Shown here: positions 34,230 to 43,348 of the stretch, in pieces | How the letters are laid out: each line of letters opens with the position of its first letter | How positions within the stretch are numbered: position 1 is the first letter of the stretch | The notes under the pieces: model-generated | Told to the model about the DNA's origin: nothing | Database searches by the model: none | What the model saw: the letters and a program-made list of their open reading frames with translations, nothing else | Position numbers and translations under genes: made by a program | DNA from: Anaerolineales bacterium | GTDB taxonomy: Bacteria; Chloroflexota; Anaerolineae; Anaerolineales; Villigracilaceae | Assembly: GCA_019187665.1 (NCBI GenBank) | Contig: JABARH010000003.1 | Location: forward strand, 124,001-188,000 | Reading direction: 5' to 3' | DNA: 64,000 nt

Positions 34230-35459
34230 CTATTCGTATCGCAATGCCTCAACCGGTTCCAAATTCGCGGCGCGGCTGGCAGGGTAAATCCCGAAAAAGA
34301 GGCCGACCGCGGCGGAGAACAAAGTGGCCAGCAGGACCGCGTCCATGCCAATGCGGGGGTAGAAGGCTGTGTCCGAAGCCAGCGCGATCTGTTCCACGAT
34401 GAACGAGATGAACCACCCAAAGGCGATGCCGATGATCCCGCCAAAGAGACTCAAGAGCGAAGATTCGGTCAGGAATTGCATCAGGATATCGCGCTTGCGC
34501 GCGCCGAGGGCCTTGCGCAGGCCAATCTCTTTCGTCCGCTCGGTGACGGAGACCAGCATGATGTTCATAATACCGATGCCGCCGACCAGCAGCGAAATGG
34601 CCGCGATACCGCCGAGGAAGATGGTCAGCACACTGGTGATGGTCGCGGCGGTGCTGAGAAAATCCTGCTGGCTGAAGATGGTGAAGTCATCTGCGCCAAT
34701 CTCGGTGCGATGGCGCGTACGCAGGATGGAGGAGACCTCATCCATGGCCGCCGGGACAGATTCCGAATCCACAACCTGGATGAGCAGCATGTCCACCTGG
34801 TCGCGATAGCGGCGTTCGAACAGACGGGACTGCCCGGTGGTAAAGGGAATCAACACGCGGTTGTCTTCCGAGCCGAACATCCCACCGCCCTTGGGAGCCA
34901 GCACGCCGATAACGCGGAACGGCTGGCCCTCGATGGTAACCTGTTCGCCCACGAGGCCCTCGTGACGATCAAAAAGTTTATCAGCCACTTCCGGCCCGAG
35001 CAACGCGACCGAAGCGCGGCCAAGGAGGTGTTCCTCGTTGATAATCTCGCCTTCGGTGACGGTGTAGTTACGCAGCGGAAAGAAGTCTGGAGTGACGCCA
35101 GAGACGCTGGTGGACGCCGTCTGCCCGGCCGCGGAAACGATGAACCCGCCCTCCATCATCGGCGCGACAATCTGCACATGCGGCGCGGCAAACGGGTCGC
35201 TGATGGCGGCCGCATCCTGCAACGTGATCGGCTTCGTATTTTGAATGGACTGGTCCTGCCCGCCGCGAAACACAAAGAGCAGATTCGTGCCGATCCCGCT
35301 GATCGAACCGGTGATACTATCCTGAGCGCCGGTGCCGACCGCCAGCATGGCGATGACCGCCGCCACGCCAATGACGATGCCCAGCACGGTCAGGCCGGAG
35401 CGCATCTTGTTGGAACTAAGGCTTTCGAGCGCCTCGAGCAAGGCTTGCGTAAAGGTCAT
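34230..35459 (-). CDS. MacB-like ABC transporter permease
   Basis: A 409-residue permease of the MacB/LolC type: N-terminal helix at about 20-42 ([19 protein letters not shown]), a large outside domain (about 45-280), and three helices near 285-305, 335-355 and 370-395. The terminal motif [13 protein letters not shown] is characteristic. Its ATG overlaps the ATPase stop by 4 bp. With the ATPase and the adaptor upstream it forms a tripartite efflux or lipoprotein/peptide export system. Confidence 0.92.
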   Translation of the reverse strand: MTFTQALLEALESLSSNKMRSGLTVLGIVIGVAAVIAMLAVGTGAQDSITGSISGIGTNLLFVFRGGQDQSIQNTKPITLQDAAAISDPFAAPHVQIVAPMMEGGFIVSAAGQTASTSVSGVTPDFFPLRNYTVTEGEIINEEHLLGRASVALLGPEVADKLFDRHEGLVGEQVTIEGQPFRVIGVLAPKGGGMFGSEDNRVLIPFTTGQSRLFERRYRDQVDMLLIQVVDSESVPAAMDEVSSILRTRHRTEIGADDFTIFSQQDFLSTAATITSVLTIFLGGIAAISLLVGGIGIMNIMLVSVTERTKEIGLRKALGARKRDILMQFLTESSLLSLFGGIIGIAFGWFISFIVEQIALASDTAFYPRIGMDAVLLATLFSAAVGLFFGIYPASRAANLEPVEALRYE

Positions 35460-36148
35460 GCTGTCTCTCCGTTTTCTTCCACCACACCGTCACGCAGGCG
35501 GATGACGCGCTGGGTCTGCGCGGCGATCGCCGGGTCGTGCGTAACGATGATCAACGTTGTGCCGCGCTCCCGGTTCAAATTCAGCAGGAGATTCATGATC
35601 TCTTTCCCAACCTTGCTGTCGAGATTGCCGGTCGGTTCATCAGCCATGATGATCGAGGGGTTGTTGACGATGGCGCGCGCGATGGCGACGCGCTGCTGCT
35701 GCCCGCCAGAGAGTTCGGTCGGGCGGTGCGTCATGCGTTCTTCGAGTCCAACCGCGATGAGAGACTCTTTCGCCTTGTCGCGGCGGCCCTCAACAAGCCC
35801 GGCGTAGCGCAGCGGCAACTCCACATTGAAAAGCGCCGTCTGGCGCGAGAGCAGGTTGAAACTTTGAAATACAAAACCAACTTTGCGGTTGCGGATTCCC
35901 GCCAGTTGGTCGTCGGCCAGCGAGGCAACCGGCTCGCCGTCCAGAATATATTCGCCTGCCGTCGGCCGGTCGAGACAGCCGAGGATATTCATCAGCGTGG
36001 ATTTGCCCGATCCAGATGGCCCCATGATGGAGACCACCTCGCCGCGCGCAATTTTCACCGATGCGCCGCGCAGGGCGTTCACCTCCACCTCGCCCATCAC
36101 GTAGGTCTTGACGAGATTATTGGCAACGACTACCCAGTCATTCGACAT
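35456..36148 (-). CDS. ABC transporter ATP-binding protein, LolD/MacB type
   Basis: A 230-residue ATPase that powers the MacB-like permease. Walker A is GPSGSGKST, the Q-loop segment FVFQSFNLL, the signature LSGGQQQR and Walker [13 protein letters not shown]. The start at 36148 (MSNDWVVV) is preferred over 36175 because it falls 1 bp after the stop of the adaptor gene and the alignable region begins there. The order adaptor-ATPase-permease on one strand, with 1-bp and 4-bp junctions, shows a single operon. Confidence 0.94.
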   Translation of the reverse strand: MSNDWVVVANNLVKTYVMGEVEVNALRGASVKIARGEVVSIMGPSGSGKSTLMNILGCLDRPTAGEYILDGEPVASLADDQLAGIRNRKVGFVFQSFNLLSRQTALFNVELPLRYAGLVEGRRDKAKESLIAVGLEERMTHRPTELSGGQQQRVAIARAIVNNPSIIMADEPTGNLDSKVGKEIMNLLLNLNRERGTTLIIVTHDPAIAAQTQRVIRLRDGVVEENGETA

Positions 36149-36149
36149 G

Positions 36150-37394
36150 TCAACCGCCAAACGGTCCGCCGCCACCGGGGCCAGGTTCGAACTCCAGCGG
36201 CGGATTCAGGATAATCTGGTCGCCCACGTTAACATCGCCGTCTGCCAGCACACTCATCGTGTCGGATGACTGACCCAGGCGCACTTCAATCTTGACGGGC
36301 GCGCCGTCGCGAAGCACGTATACCACCCGCGTGCCGTTTACCAGGCGCACAGAACGGTTGGGGATGAGGATTTGATCGCTGATCTCCTGCACAGTGATGG
36401 TGACCGCGGCGGTCATGCCTGGCTTCACGCGCTCATCCGCGTCGGTGAGGCGCACCGTCACCGTGAAGTTGACCACGCCCTGCGCCGGAGCGGCAGCTTG
36501 CGAAACCTGGCTTACCTCGCCGTGATATTCCGCGCCGAGGATGGCGTCAAAACTCAACATCACCGGCTGGCCCATGCGGATCGAATTGATATCCACCTCC
36601 GAGACTTCCAGATCAACAAACAACGCAGAAAGATCGTCGAGGCGGAAGCCCGGCGTGCCTGCGTTCACCGGGTCGCCGACGAGCGGATGCGCGTCGGTGA
36701 TCGTCCCGGCAAACGGGGCGATCAAGCGCGACATATTCCACGTCGCCTCCGCCGCGTCCACACGCGCCTGCGCGGCCGCAATATCCTCCAAATTGGGGCC
36801 ATCCTTCACGCGGTCGTACGCGCGCTGCGCGTCTTCGAGGCGCGCCGCGGCCAGGGCGAGAGACTCATCGGCCCTGGCAATCGTTTCCTCGTCCGCTTCT
36901 ACTTTGCGCACCTGGCCGAAAACACGAATCACGAGTCCGGTGTCGAGCGAGTCGCGATATTCTTTCGCACGGTCATACACTTCCTGCGCCTCGCGCAAGG
37001 CAATCTGCGCCTGCACGCGCGCCGTATCCGAATGACGCAAATCGTCCAGCGCCTTTTGCGCGCTGACCAGGTCTGCCTGCGCGAGGATAACGCTCTGCGA
37101 AACAGTGGCAGGAGCGAGAGAAGCCAGCATAGTCTCAGCCGCCACGGTGTCGCCAATGGACGCGGTCACCTCGCCGACCGTCCCGCCGGACGACCAGACC
37201 AGGATCGCCGTCTGGCGCGCCCGCACGGTCCCGGTTGCGCCGACCGTGGCAAGCAATTCGCCGCGTTCCACTACAACCGTCTGAAATTGGGATTGCTCCT
37301 CGCCCGCGTTGCGCGCGGCAAAGAAAACAGCCGCCAGCACAAGCACAATGACGACTGGAATTATGATTTTTCGATTTGTCTTCAGGAAATTCAT
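36150..37394 (-). CDS. HlyD/RND-type periplasmic adaptor protein
   Basis: A 414-residue membrane fusion protein with one N-terminal helix (about 8-27), a lipoyl-like half ([16 protein letters not shown], about 67-82), a long coiled-coil hairpin rich in Ala, Glu and Arg (about 95-220) and beta-barrel domains. It is the first gene of the operon, with GGAGG before the ATG. Together with the MacB-like permease and ATPase it resembles exporters of macrolides, peptides or lipids. No outer-membrane channel gene is nearby, in line with a probably single-membrane host. Confidence 0.9.
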   Translation of the reverse strand: MNFLKTNRKIIIPVVIVLVLAAVFFAARNAGEEQSQFQTVVVERGELLATVGATGTVRARQTAILVWSSGGTVGEVTASIGDTVAAETMLASLAPATVSQSVILAQADLVSAQKALDDLRHSDTARVQAQIALREAQEVYDRAKEYRDSLDTGLVIRVFGQVRKVEADEETIARADESLALAAARLEDAQRAYDRVKDGPNLEDIAAAQARVDAAEATWNMSRLIAPFAGTITDAHPLVGDPVNAGTPGFRLDDLSALFVDLEVSEVDINSIRMGQPVMLSFDAILGAEYHGEVSQVSQAAAPAQGVVNFTVTVRLTDADERVKPGMTAAVTITVQEISDQILIPNRSVRLVNGTRVVYVLRDGAPVKIEVRLGQSSDTMSVLADGDVNVGDQIILNPPLEFEPGPGGGGPFGG

Positions 37395-37542
37395 GGGGGT
37401 ATCCTCCAGTGCGTAATTCTATCCCTTTCGCCTTTTCACACAAGTCCCGGCAGGAAAGATTTACCCGGATTTTACATTACGCGCACAGCGCATGCCCCCG
37501 GCAAGGTGACGATTGTCCTCTGGTTTGGTGACATTTTCGCCT

Positions 37543-37571
37543 TTGACCATGCCGGAAAATTCCGGTATCAT
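37543..37571 (+). promoter_or_regulatory. Promoter with a palindromic site in the spacer, before the GltD-like gene
   Basis: TTGACC (37543-37548), a 17-base spacer and TATCAT (37566-37571). The spacer contains CCGGAA-AA-TTCCGG (37552-37565), an inverted repeat in the classical position for a repressor. Confidence 0.6.
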
Positions 37572-37615
37572 TCGGCGGAATCGCTTTTTTATTGATTCCC
37601 AAAGGAGACCCAGCC

Positions 37616-39055
37616 ATGCAGGCTGTACCAGGTGAATTTTTAAATATTGACCGGAAATCACGCGCCAACAAACCCTTTTTCGATCTTGACTTGCGCCCGC
37701 CCGAAGAGCGCGCCTGTGACTTCGAAGCCGTGGTCATTGAATTCAACGCGGAACGCGCCATGGTGGAGGCCTCCCGCTGTATCCACTGCCCCGACCCCGC
37801 GCCCTGCATGGTGGCCTGCCCCACTCACAACGACATCCCCTCAGCCATGTGGCTGATCGAACAGGGACGCTTCACCGAGGCCGCCAACCTCTATCACCAG
37901 ACCAGTTCCCTGCCAGAGATCTGCGGTCGCGTCTGCCCGCACGAGGCGCTCTGCCAGGGGTCGTGCGTTTTGAACAAGACACACACGCCGGTACTGTGCG
38001 GCGAACTCGAAGTCTTTTCTGTGGATTACAAACGCCGCCACGACGGGCATGTTATGCCGGTCGGCGCGCCGACCGGCAAACGCGTGGCCGTCATCGGAGC
38101 CGGCCCCGCCGGGCTGGGCTGCGCCGAACAACTTGTCCAGCGCGGACATGAGGTGACCATCTTCGAATCCAAACCCGGACCCGGCGGTCTGCTCGTCTAT
38201 GGCATCCCCAACTTCAAACTCTCCAAAGAGGTCTGGCAGGAAAAATGGGAGGAATTCGAACGCGCTGGCGTCAAATTCGCGCCCAACACCTACATTGGAA
38301 AAGACAAAACCATTGACGGCCTCTTCGAGGAAGGTTTCGACGCAGTTTTCATCGGCGTCGGCTCAGAGGTGGACGCCAAAATGGAAGACACCCCCGGCAC
38401 CAACCTGCCCGGCGTGTACGAGGCCACCGACTTTTTGATCCGCGGCAATGTGGAACAGACCCTGCTGCCTCAAGATATGCGCCAGCCATTGGAGATCGGC
38501 AACCGCATCGTCGTCATCGGCGGCGGCGACACCGCCTCCGACTGCCTGCGCACCGCCATCCGTCTCGGCGCGGAAGAGGTCAGCTGTCTCTATCGCCGCA
38601 CCGAAAACGAAATGCCCGGCGGAAAAAAAGACCGCAAAATGGCGCGCGAGGAAGGCGCCAAATATCGTTTCCTCACCCAGCCGGTCAAATTCATCGCCGG
38701 GGAAGACGGCCGTCTGGCCGCAGTGGAATGTATCGAAATGAAACTCGGTGAACCCGACGCCAAAGGCCGCCGCAAGCCGGTGCCGGTCGAAGGCTCCAAT
38801 TTCAGTATCGCCTGCGACACTGCCATCCTCGCCCTGGGCTATTGGCCAGACCCGATCCTTGGCAAAACCACACCCAACCTCGAAGTTCACGACTGGGGGC
38901 TGATCACCGTCAAAGATAAGCAGACTGGACTCACCAGCCGCACAGGAGTCTTCTCCGGCGGCGACTGCGTGACCGGGCCCGACCTCGTCGTCACCGCCAT
39001 GGCCGGCGGACGCAAAGCCGCCTGGGCTATTGACGAATATTTGCGAAACCAGTAA
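37616..39055 (+). CDS. GltD-like NAD(P)-dependent oxidoreductase (glutamate synthase small-subunit family)
   Basis: A 479-residue flavoprotein of the glutamate synthase beta-subunit family. The N-terminal Fe-S domain has cysteines at 55, 58, 64 and 68, and at 103, 107, 113 and 117. FAD binding follows (VAVIGAGPAGLGCAEQL, about 160) and NAD(P) binding (VVIGGGDTASDCLRTA, about 303). AAAGGAG at 37601 fixes the ATG at 37616. No large subunit (gltB) is adjacent, so it may act as a stand-alone electron-transfer subunit or partner a distant protein; the family also includes NfnB, SudA and dihydropyrimidine dehydrogenase parts. Confidence 0.88.
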   Translation: MQAVPGEFLNIDRKSRANKPFFDLDLRPPEERACDFEAVVIEFNAERAMVEASRCIHCPDPAPCMVACPTHNDIPSAMWLIEQGRFTEAANLYHQTSSLPEICGRVCPHEALCQGSCVLNKTHTPVLCGELEVFSVDYKRRHDGHVMPVGAPTGKRVAVIGAGPAGLGCAEQLVQRGHEVTIFESKPGPGGLLVYGIPNFKLSKEVWQEKWEEFERAGVKFAPNTYIGKDKTIDGLFEEGFDAVFIGVGSEVDAKMEDTPGTNLPGVYEATDFLIRGNVEQTLLPQDMRQPLEIGNRIVVIGGGDTASDCLRTAIRLGAEEVSCLYRRTENEMPGGKKDRKMAREEGAKYRFLTQPVKFIAGEDGRLAAVECIEMKLGEPDAKGRRKPVPVEGSNFSIACDTAILALGYWPDPILGKTTPNLEVHDWGLITVKDKQTGLTSRTGVFSGGDCVTGPDLVVTAMAGGRKAAWAIDEYLRNQ

Positions 39056-39089
39056 CGCAAAATGAATTTTGCGTCGCCCTGATGGGCAA

Positions 39090-39118
39090 AAAAGAGACGG
39101 TTGAGGCCGTCTCTTTTC
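39090..39118 (+). terminator. Terminator of the GltD-like gene
   Basis: AAAGAGACGG (39091-39100) pairs with CCGTCTCTTT (39107-39116) and a T-run follows. Confidence 0.85.
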
Positions 39119-39180
39119 CATTCCAAAGACAAACCCACATTGCGCGCGCTTGCGCACTTTTGCAAGAGGTCTATTAACTC

Positions 39181-39311
39181 CAGGACTTACGCAAAGCCTT
39201 GCGTAGGGCGCGCCGAAGGTCTAACGCGCCTGCTGGCATTACGCCTGCCGTGATTTGCCTGGCAAATCACGGGCGGCGCCAGGGGAGAACGCCAATTATG
39301 CGTACGTTCTG
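39181..39311 (-). mobile_element. 130-bp MITE-like element, copy 3 (inverted)
   Basis: Reverse orientation of copies 1 and 2. Ends are CAGGACTTACGCA (39181) and TGCGTACGTTCTG (39311). The palindrome GATTTGCCTGGCAAATC is at 39252-39268. AACTC stands on both outer sides (39176-39180 and 39312-39316), a possible target-site duplication. It lies in the 481-bp gene-free stretch 39056-39536. Confidence 0.86.
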
Positions 39312-39326
39312 AACTCACCATTTCTT

Positions 39327-39475
39327 CGCGGTTTCTCTACCGTACATGAGAAGATTTTTACCGCAAAGCACGCTAAGGTCGCCAAGTTAAAAAGGTTTTC
39401 TTTGCGTTCACTTCGGCTTCGCTCAGTACAGGCTTTGCGGGCGTAGCGGTGCAAATGTACGGTAGAGAGTTCGCG
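39327..39475. repeat. Inverted repeat beside MITE copy 3
   Basis: CGCGGTTTCTCTACCGTACAT (39327-39347, 21 bp) pairs with 39455-39475 at 18 of 21 positions. The interior contains ACCGCAAAG...CGCTAAGG words and the CACTTCGGCTTCGCTCAG word. It completes the gene-free stretch 39056-39536, where no coding potential was seen. Confidence 0.6.
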
Positions 39476-39524
39476 GTGATTTTTTTCAACAGAGTCGTCT
39501 GTGAAATCTACGCCAGACATTGGA

Positions 39525-39530
39525 TATAAT
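39525..39530 (+). promoter_or_regulatory. -10 box six bases before a start codon
   Basis: TATAAT-CTCCCC-ATG. No ribosome site. Predicts a leaderless transcript. Confidence 0.6.
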
Positions 39531-39536
39531 CTCCCC

Positions 39537-40835
39537 ATGCCCAACAAAACCCTGCGCGTCGTCGAATGGATGTTACTGCTCCTGCTGTGGTTCATGTGCA
39601 TCATCCGCTCCGCGCCACACGCCGCCTCCAATTACGAACGCGTCCGCGCCTACACTCGCGTCTCCGAGTTCAACTACAACGCCTGGGTGGCCGATGCCAG
39701 CCTGCTCAAACTCAGCCAGAGCGCGCTGGGCATGCCCACCTATATCAAGCGCGAACAACGCGCCCAGGCCGTCATGGAACACCTGCGCCTCGTCCAGGCC
39801 ATCATCGAGGCCGAACGCCGCCTCGAGATCATCTACGCCGACCCCGCCATCCAAGACAAAACCGCCGAAAGCGCCCATCTCCGCGCCGAACTCGACCGCC
39901 TCTACGCGCGGCAGGAACACCTCCAGCCCATCGCCGAATCCATTATCCAGGCACAAGTAACCGAAATCCTGGCCGGAGCCGGTCTCACCCTGGGCGGCCA
40001 GCCCATCCCGCCGGTGCTTTACCACGTCTCCCCTTTGCCGCTCAACCTCGTCGTCTCACGCCGCGACCGCATCGAACAAACCATAGGCATCTCCCTCGAA
40101 CCCTTCCTCTCCGTCGAAGAGCAGGTAAAGATCGAAGAGGCTGTCGCCGCCAAACTGGACGTCTCCACCCTGGTCGTCCCCGTCGGCGGCATCGGCGTCT
40201 ACCCCACCATGGTCATGCGCACCGACTATTTTTCGTGGCAGGTCAGCACCGTCATTCACGAATGGACCCACAACTACCTCAACCTGCGTCCGCTTGGGAT
40301 GAACTACAGCGGCCCGCCGGAAGTGCGGATCATGAACGAGACAACTGCCTCCATCGTGGAAAACGAATTGGGGCCGCTGGTCATGCAGCGCTTCTACCCG
40401 CACATCGCATCCTCCCTCGACGGGTGGGCGGGCGCGGCCTCCCCGATCATCTTCTTCGGGACGCCCGCGCGCGACGACCCTCCGCCATTCGACTTCCGCG
40501 CTGAAATGCACGCCACACGCGTCCGCGCCGATGAATTGCTCGCCGATGGAAAGATTGAGGCAGCCGAAACCTACATGGAACAACGCCGCCAACTCTTCTG
40601 GCAAAACGGATACGCCATTCGTAAGCTCAACCAGGCCTACTTCGCCTTCTACGGCGCCTATGCCGATACGCCGGGCGGCCCCGCCGGTGAAGACCCGGTC
40701 GGACCGGCCGTGCGCGCCCTGCGCACCCAAAGCGATTCGCTTGCCGATTTCATCAACACCATTTCGCAGATGGACTCGTTCAACGATCTGTTGGCAGCCA
40801 TCGGACAGACCCTGCCCGAATCATCCTCAAATTAA
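39537..40835 (+). CDS. Membrane-anchored HExxH putative metalloprotease
   Basis: A 432-residue protein not tied to a named family. An N-terminal membrane helix lies at about 8-25, then a helix-rich region with heptad character (75-145). The putative zinc site is VIHEWTHNYL (HEWTH at 241-245), with a Glu-rich segment NETTASIVENE (267-277) that may give the third ligand, as in gluzincins. The ATG at 39537 is chosen because a TATAAT box precedes it by six bases; an earlier in-frame start would lie inside the promoter. The following genes encode a thiol oxidoreductase/cyclophilin fusion and a PrsW-like protease, so envelope protein quality control is a fair guess. Confidence 0.72.
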   Translation: MPNKTLRVVEWMLLLLLWFMCIIRSAPHAASNYERVRAYTRVSEFNYNAWVADASLLKLSQSALGMPTYIKREQRAQAVMEHLRLVQAIIEAERRLEIIYADPAIQDKTAESAHLRAELDRLYARQEHLQPIAESIIQAQVTEILAGAGLTLGGQPIPPVLYHVSPLPLNLVVSRRDRIEQTIGISLEPFLSVEEQVKIEEAVAAKLDVSTLVVPVGGIGVYPTMVMRTDYFSWQVSTVIHEWTHNYLNLRPLGMNYSGPPEVRIMNETTASIVENELGPLVMQRFYPHIASSLDGWAGAASPIIFFGTPARDDPPPFDFRAEMHATRVRADELLADGKIEAAETYMEQRRQLFWQNGYAIRKLNQAYFAFYGAYADTPGGPAGEDPVGPAVRALRTQSDSLADFINTISQMDSFNDLLAAIGQTLPESSSN

Positions 40836-40858
40836 ACAAAGCCGCCTCCAAACCCACC

Positions 40859-42064
40859 ATGAAACATTCTCTTGTTCTCTTGCTGTCTGCCTTGCTTCTC
40901 GCCGCGTGCGGCACAACCGCCCGCCCCCTCCCCGCCTCCCCGACTGCCGCCCTGCCGCCCAGCGCCACACCCGAAGCGTGCCAACCCGCGCCAGCCCAAC
41001 CCACACCCATTGCGGCCATCGGCTCCCGTTTTGCGCCGGTCACCGCCGCCGACTGGGTGGCCGGCGCGCCCGACGCGCCCGTCACCATGATTATCTACAA
41101 CGACTTTCAATGCGTCGAATGCAACGACCAGATCCTCACCGACCTGCTGGCAAATCACCCAGATGATCTTCGTCTGGCCTACCGCCATTATCCCCAGCCC
41201 GCGCTATACGACAAAGCCCTGCTGGCCGCGCAAGCCGCAGAGGCGGCCGGCGCGCAAAATAAATTCTGGGAAATGCACAACCTGCTCTTTCAAAAACAGG
41301 GAGAATGGGTCACATTAAAACCAGACGAGTTCATCGAATGGCTCGGCACGCAGGCCGAAACGATCGGGCTGGAACGCGCCCGCTTCGAGTCTGATCTGAC
41401 GAGCGCCGCCATTGTCGCCACAGTGGAGCGCGCGATGGAAGCCGGAAAAACTGCGGGCATCCCGGTCCTGCCCCTGATCCTAATCAACGGGCAGATCTAC
41501 ACCGCGCCCAAAGACCCCTTCGCGTTCGACCAGGTCATTCGCCTGACGGCCCTCGGCGCGCGGCAATTCTCCGCCTGCCCCGCGATGACGATTCACAAAA
41601 ACCGGCAGTACCTTGCCAGTATCGAAACCACCCAGGGAACCATTACACTGGAACTTTTCGCAGACAAAGCGCCCTTCACGGTGAACTCGTTCATCTTCCT
41701 TGCGCGCCAGGGGTGGTACGACGGCGTGACGTTTCAGGGCATCGCCCCCGGACTCGCCACAGGCGACCCAAGCGGCACGGGCATTGGCGGACCGGGATAC
41801 GTCTTCCACAACGAGATAGACCCCGCCTTACATTTCAACCAACCCGGCGTCGTCGCCATGCTCAATTTCGGCCCAGACACCAACGGTAGTCAATTCTTCA
41901 TCACCCTCGCCCCACAGCCCAACCTCGACGGCATGTACACCATCTTTGGCCGCGTTCTCTCCGGCCTGGATGTGCTGGCCGAGATTTCTCCACGCGACCC
42001 GGACGGAGGCGACTCCCCGGCCCAAGGCGACCTGATCCTCACCATCACCATCGAGGAGCGATAG
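40859..42064 (+). CDS. Lipoprotein fusing a DsbA-like thiol oxidoreductase to a cyclophilin domain
   Basis: A 401-residue exported protein; lipobox LAAC, C17. Residues about 55-235 form a DsbA/DsbG-like thioredoxin fold with the redox motif C85-V-E-C88 in NDFQCVEC and a cis-proline candidate P205 in AGIPVLP. Residues about 250-401 form a cyclophilin: ETTQGTITLELFADKAP, QFFITLAPQPNLDG and IFGRVLSGLDVL. The catalytic FHR-type arginine is replaced (FQGI at 292-295), so prolyl isomerase activity may be weak or lost. Two folding activities on one chain would suit disulfide formation and folding at the cell surface. The start of the next gene is directly after its stop. Confidence 0.85.
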   Translation: MKHSLVLLLSALLLAACGTTARPLPASPTAALPPSATPEACQPAPAQPTPIAAIGSRFAPVTAADWVAGAPDAPVTMIIYNDFQCVECNDQILTDLLANHPDDLRLAYRHYPQPALYDKALLAAQAAEAAGAQNKFWEMHNLLFQKQGEWVTLKPDEFIEWLGTQAETIGLERARFESDLTSAAIVATVERAMEAGKTAGIPVLPLILINGQIYTAPKDPFAFDQVIRLTALGARQFSACPAMTIHKNRQYLASIETTQGTITLELFADKAPFTVNSFIFLARQGWYDGVTFQGIAPGLATGDPSGTGIGGPGYVFHNEIDPALHFNQPGVVAMLNFGPDTNGSQFFITLAPQPNLDGMYTIFGRVLSGLDVLAEISPRDPDGGDSPAQGDLILTITIEER

Positions 42065-43336
42065 ATGCACCCCGCGCGCAATTCATGGAAGCAACTTGCC
42101 CTGTTCATTCTCGGCCTGCTGGGATTTCTTTTCTGCGTCGGCGGCAGCGCAATCGTCGGACTCGGCGGGTTGCTCAACATTGCCAGCCCAGACGCGATCA
42201 CCGAAGCCGCACAACCGCTGGCGCTGGGGGTTATGTTTCTCTCCATAGGCATGTTGCTTGCGCCGGGCGCGCTGAGTGCATTCCGCCGGATGAGCGGCCG
42301 CGAAGAATCCCAGAGTGCGGCGCATCTGCCCTTCCGCCTCTGGCATATCCCCCTTTTGATCTCGCTCTGGCTGGGCAGTTTGCTTCTCGGTCAATGGGCG
42401 GCGGAGGCCGCCCCTCCCGCCTGGATTCTCCTGCCGCTGCTGATACCCCTGTGCGTCATTCCGCCCATCTGGCTGGCAGTTGGGCTGGCCGGGCGCGGCT
42501 ACAACTTCAACCCGCGCTGGCGCAGTTGGAACGCGTTCAACATCGGCGCGACACTCGGCCCGTTCCTCATCCTTGTGGCCGAAATGATCACTCTCGGAAT
42601 CTTGTTCTTCATCGTGATCGTTTTCATCGCTTCCCAGCCGGATCTGTTCCGCTCCCTGGAGGCGCTGGCGCTGCGCCTGCAATCGGCCCATGGCGAAGAA
42701 GAAGTTCTCGCGGCCATCGGCCCACTGGTAACAAGCCCGCTTGCCATTGGAATCATTTTGTTTGCAGTGTCCCTCCTCGTGCCGCTGATCGAGGAGGCGC
42801 TCAAACCGCTGGCGGTCTGGTTTTTTGCGCGGCAACTCAACACGCGGCTGGATGGATTTGCGCTGGGCGCGATCAGCGGGGCGGCCTATTCGCTCTTTGA
42901 AACCGGCGGCATTGGCTCTGCCGCCGGCGGCGATTGGCTGGCCCTGCTCGGGGCGCGCGGCGGGACCAGCCTGCTGCATATTGCCGCCAGCGCATGGATG
43001 GGATCGGCCATCGTCCCCGCCATCCACGAACGCAAATGGCTCCAACTGCTCGGCGTATACGCCTCGGTGGTCGCCTTGCATGGAACATGGAATGCACTCA
43101 GCGTGTTCAATGGTTTCGGCATCGCAGCAGAAGGTCAACCAGGCGGAAGGTGGCTGCTTGCATTGGCCGGGTTCTCCGCGTACGGACTGGCCGCGCTCGC
43201 CGCGCTCTTCCTTGCACTGCTCCTCCATCAACAAAATCGCTTTTCCGCTCTCCACAACCAGCCTCTCGCCGCGACGCTTCCAGGCACGCCCGCTGCCTCC
43301 ATTGTCGAGCCGCCACCCACCCATTTGCAGACGTGA
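42065..43336 (+). CDS. PrsW-like intramembrane metalloprotease
   Basis: A 423-residue protein with about ten membrane helices. Motifs of the PrsW/Abi-type glutamic-zinc intramembrane proteases: EEALK (243-247), the FALGAISGAAYSLFE segment ending in E279, H305 in LLHIAAS and H339 in ALHGTWN. PrsW cleaves anti-sigma factors in Bacillus during envelope stress; the target here is unknown. It begins right after the stop of the DsbA-cyclophilin gene, so translation is probably coupled. Confidence 0.85.
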   Translation: MHPARNSWKQLALFILGLLGFLFCVGGSAIVGLGGLLNIASPDAITEAAQPLALGVMFLSIGMLLAPGALSAFRRMSGREESQSAAHLPFRLWHIPLLISLWLGSLLLGQWAAEAAPPAWILLPLLIPLCVIPPIWLAVGLAGRGYNFNPRWRSWNAFNIGATLGPFLILVAEMITLGILFFIVIVFIASQPDLFRSLEALALRLQSAHGEEEVLAAIGPLVTSPLAIGIILFAVSLLVPLIEEALKPLAVWFFARQLNTRLDGFALGAISGAAYSLFETGGIGSAAGGDWLALLGARGGTSLLHIAASAWMGSAIVPAIHERKWLQLLGVYASVVALHGTWNALSVFNGFGIAAEGQPGGRWLLALAGFSAYGLAALAALFLALLLHQQNRFSALHNQPLAATLPGTPAASIVEPPPTHLQT

Positions 43337-43342
43337 TAAGAT
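43337..43342 (+). promoter_or_regulatory. -10 box six bases before the trmI start codon
   Basis: TAAGAT-AACCCC-ATG, no ribosome site. It overlaps the end of the PrsW gene and predicts a leaderless trmI mRNA. Confidence 0.45.
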
Positions 43343-43348
43343 AACCCC

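Noticed and set aside
42083..43324. 413-codon open frame antisense to the PrsW-like gene
   Set aside because: Arg/Gln/Gly-rich product without domains; the membrane protein on plus has clear motifs.
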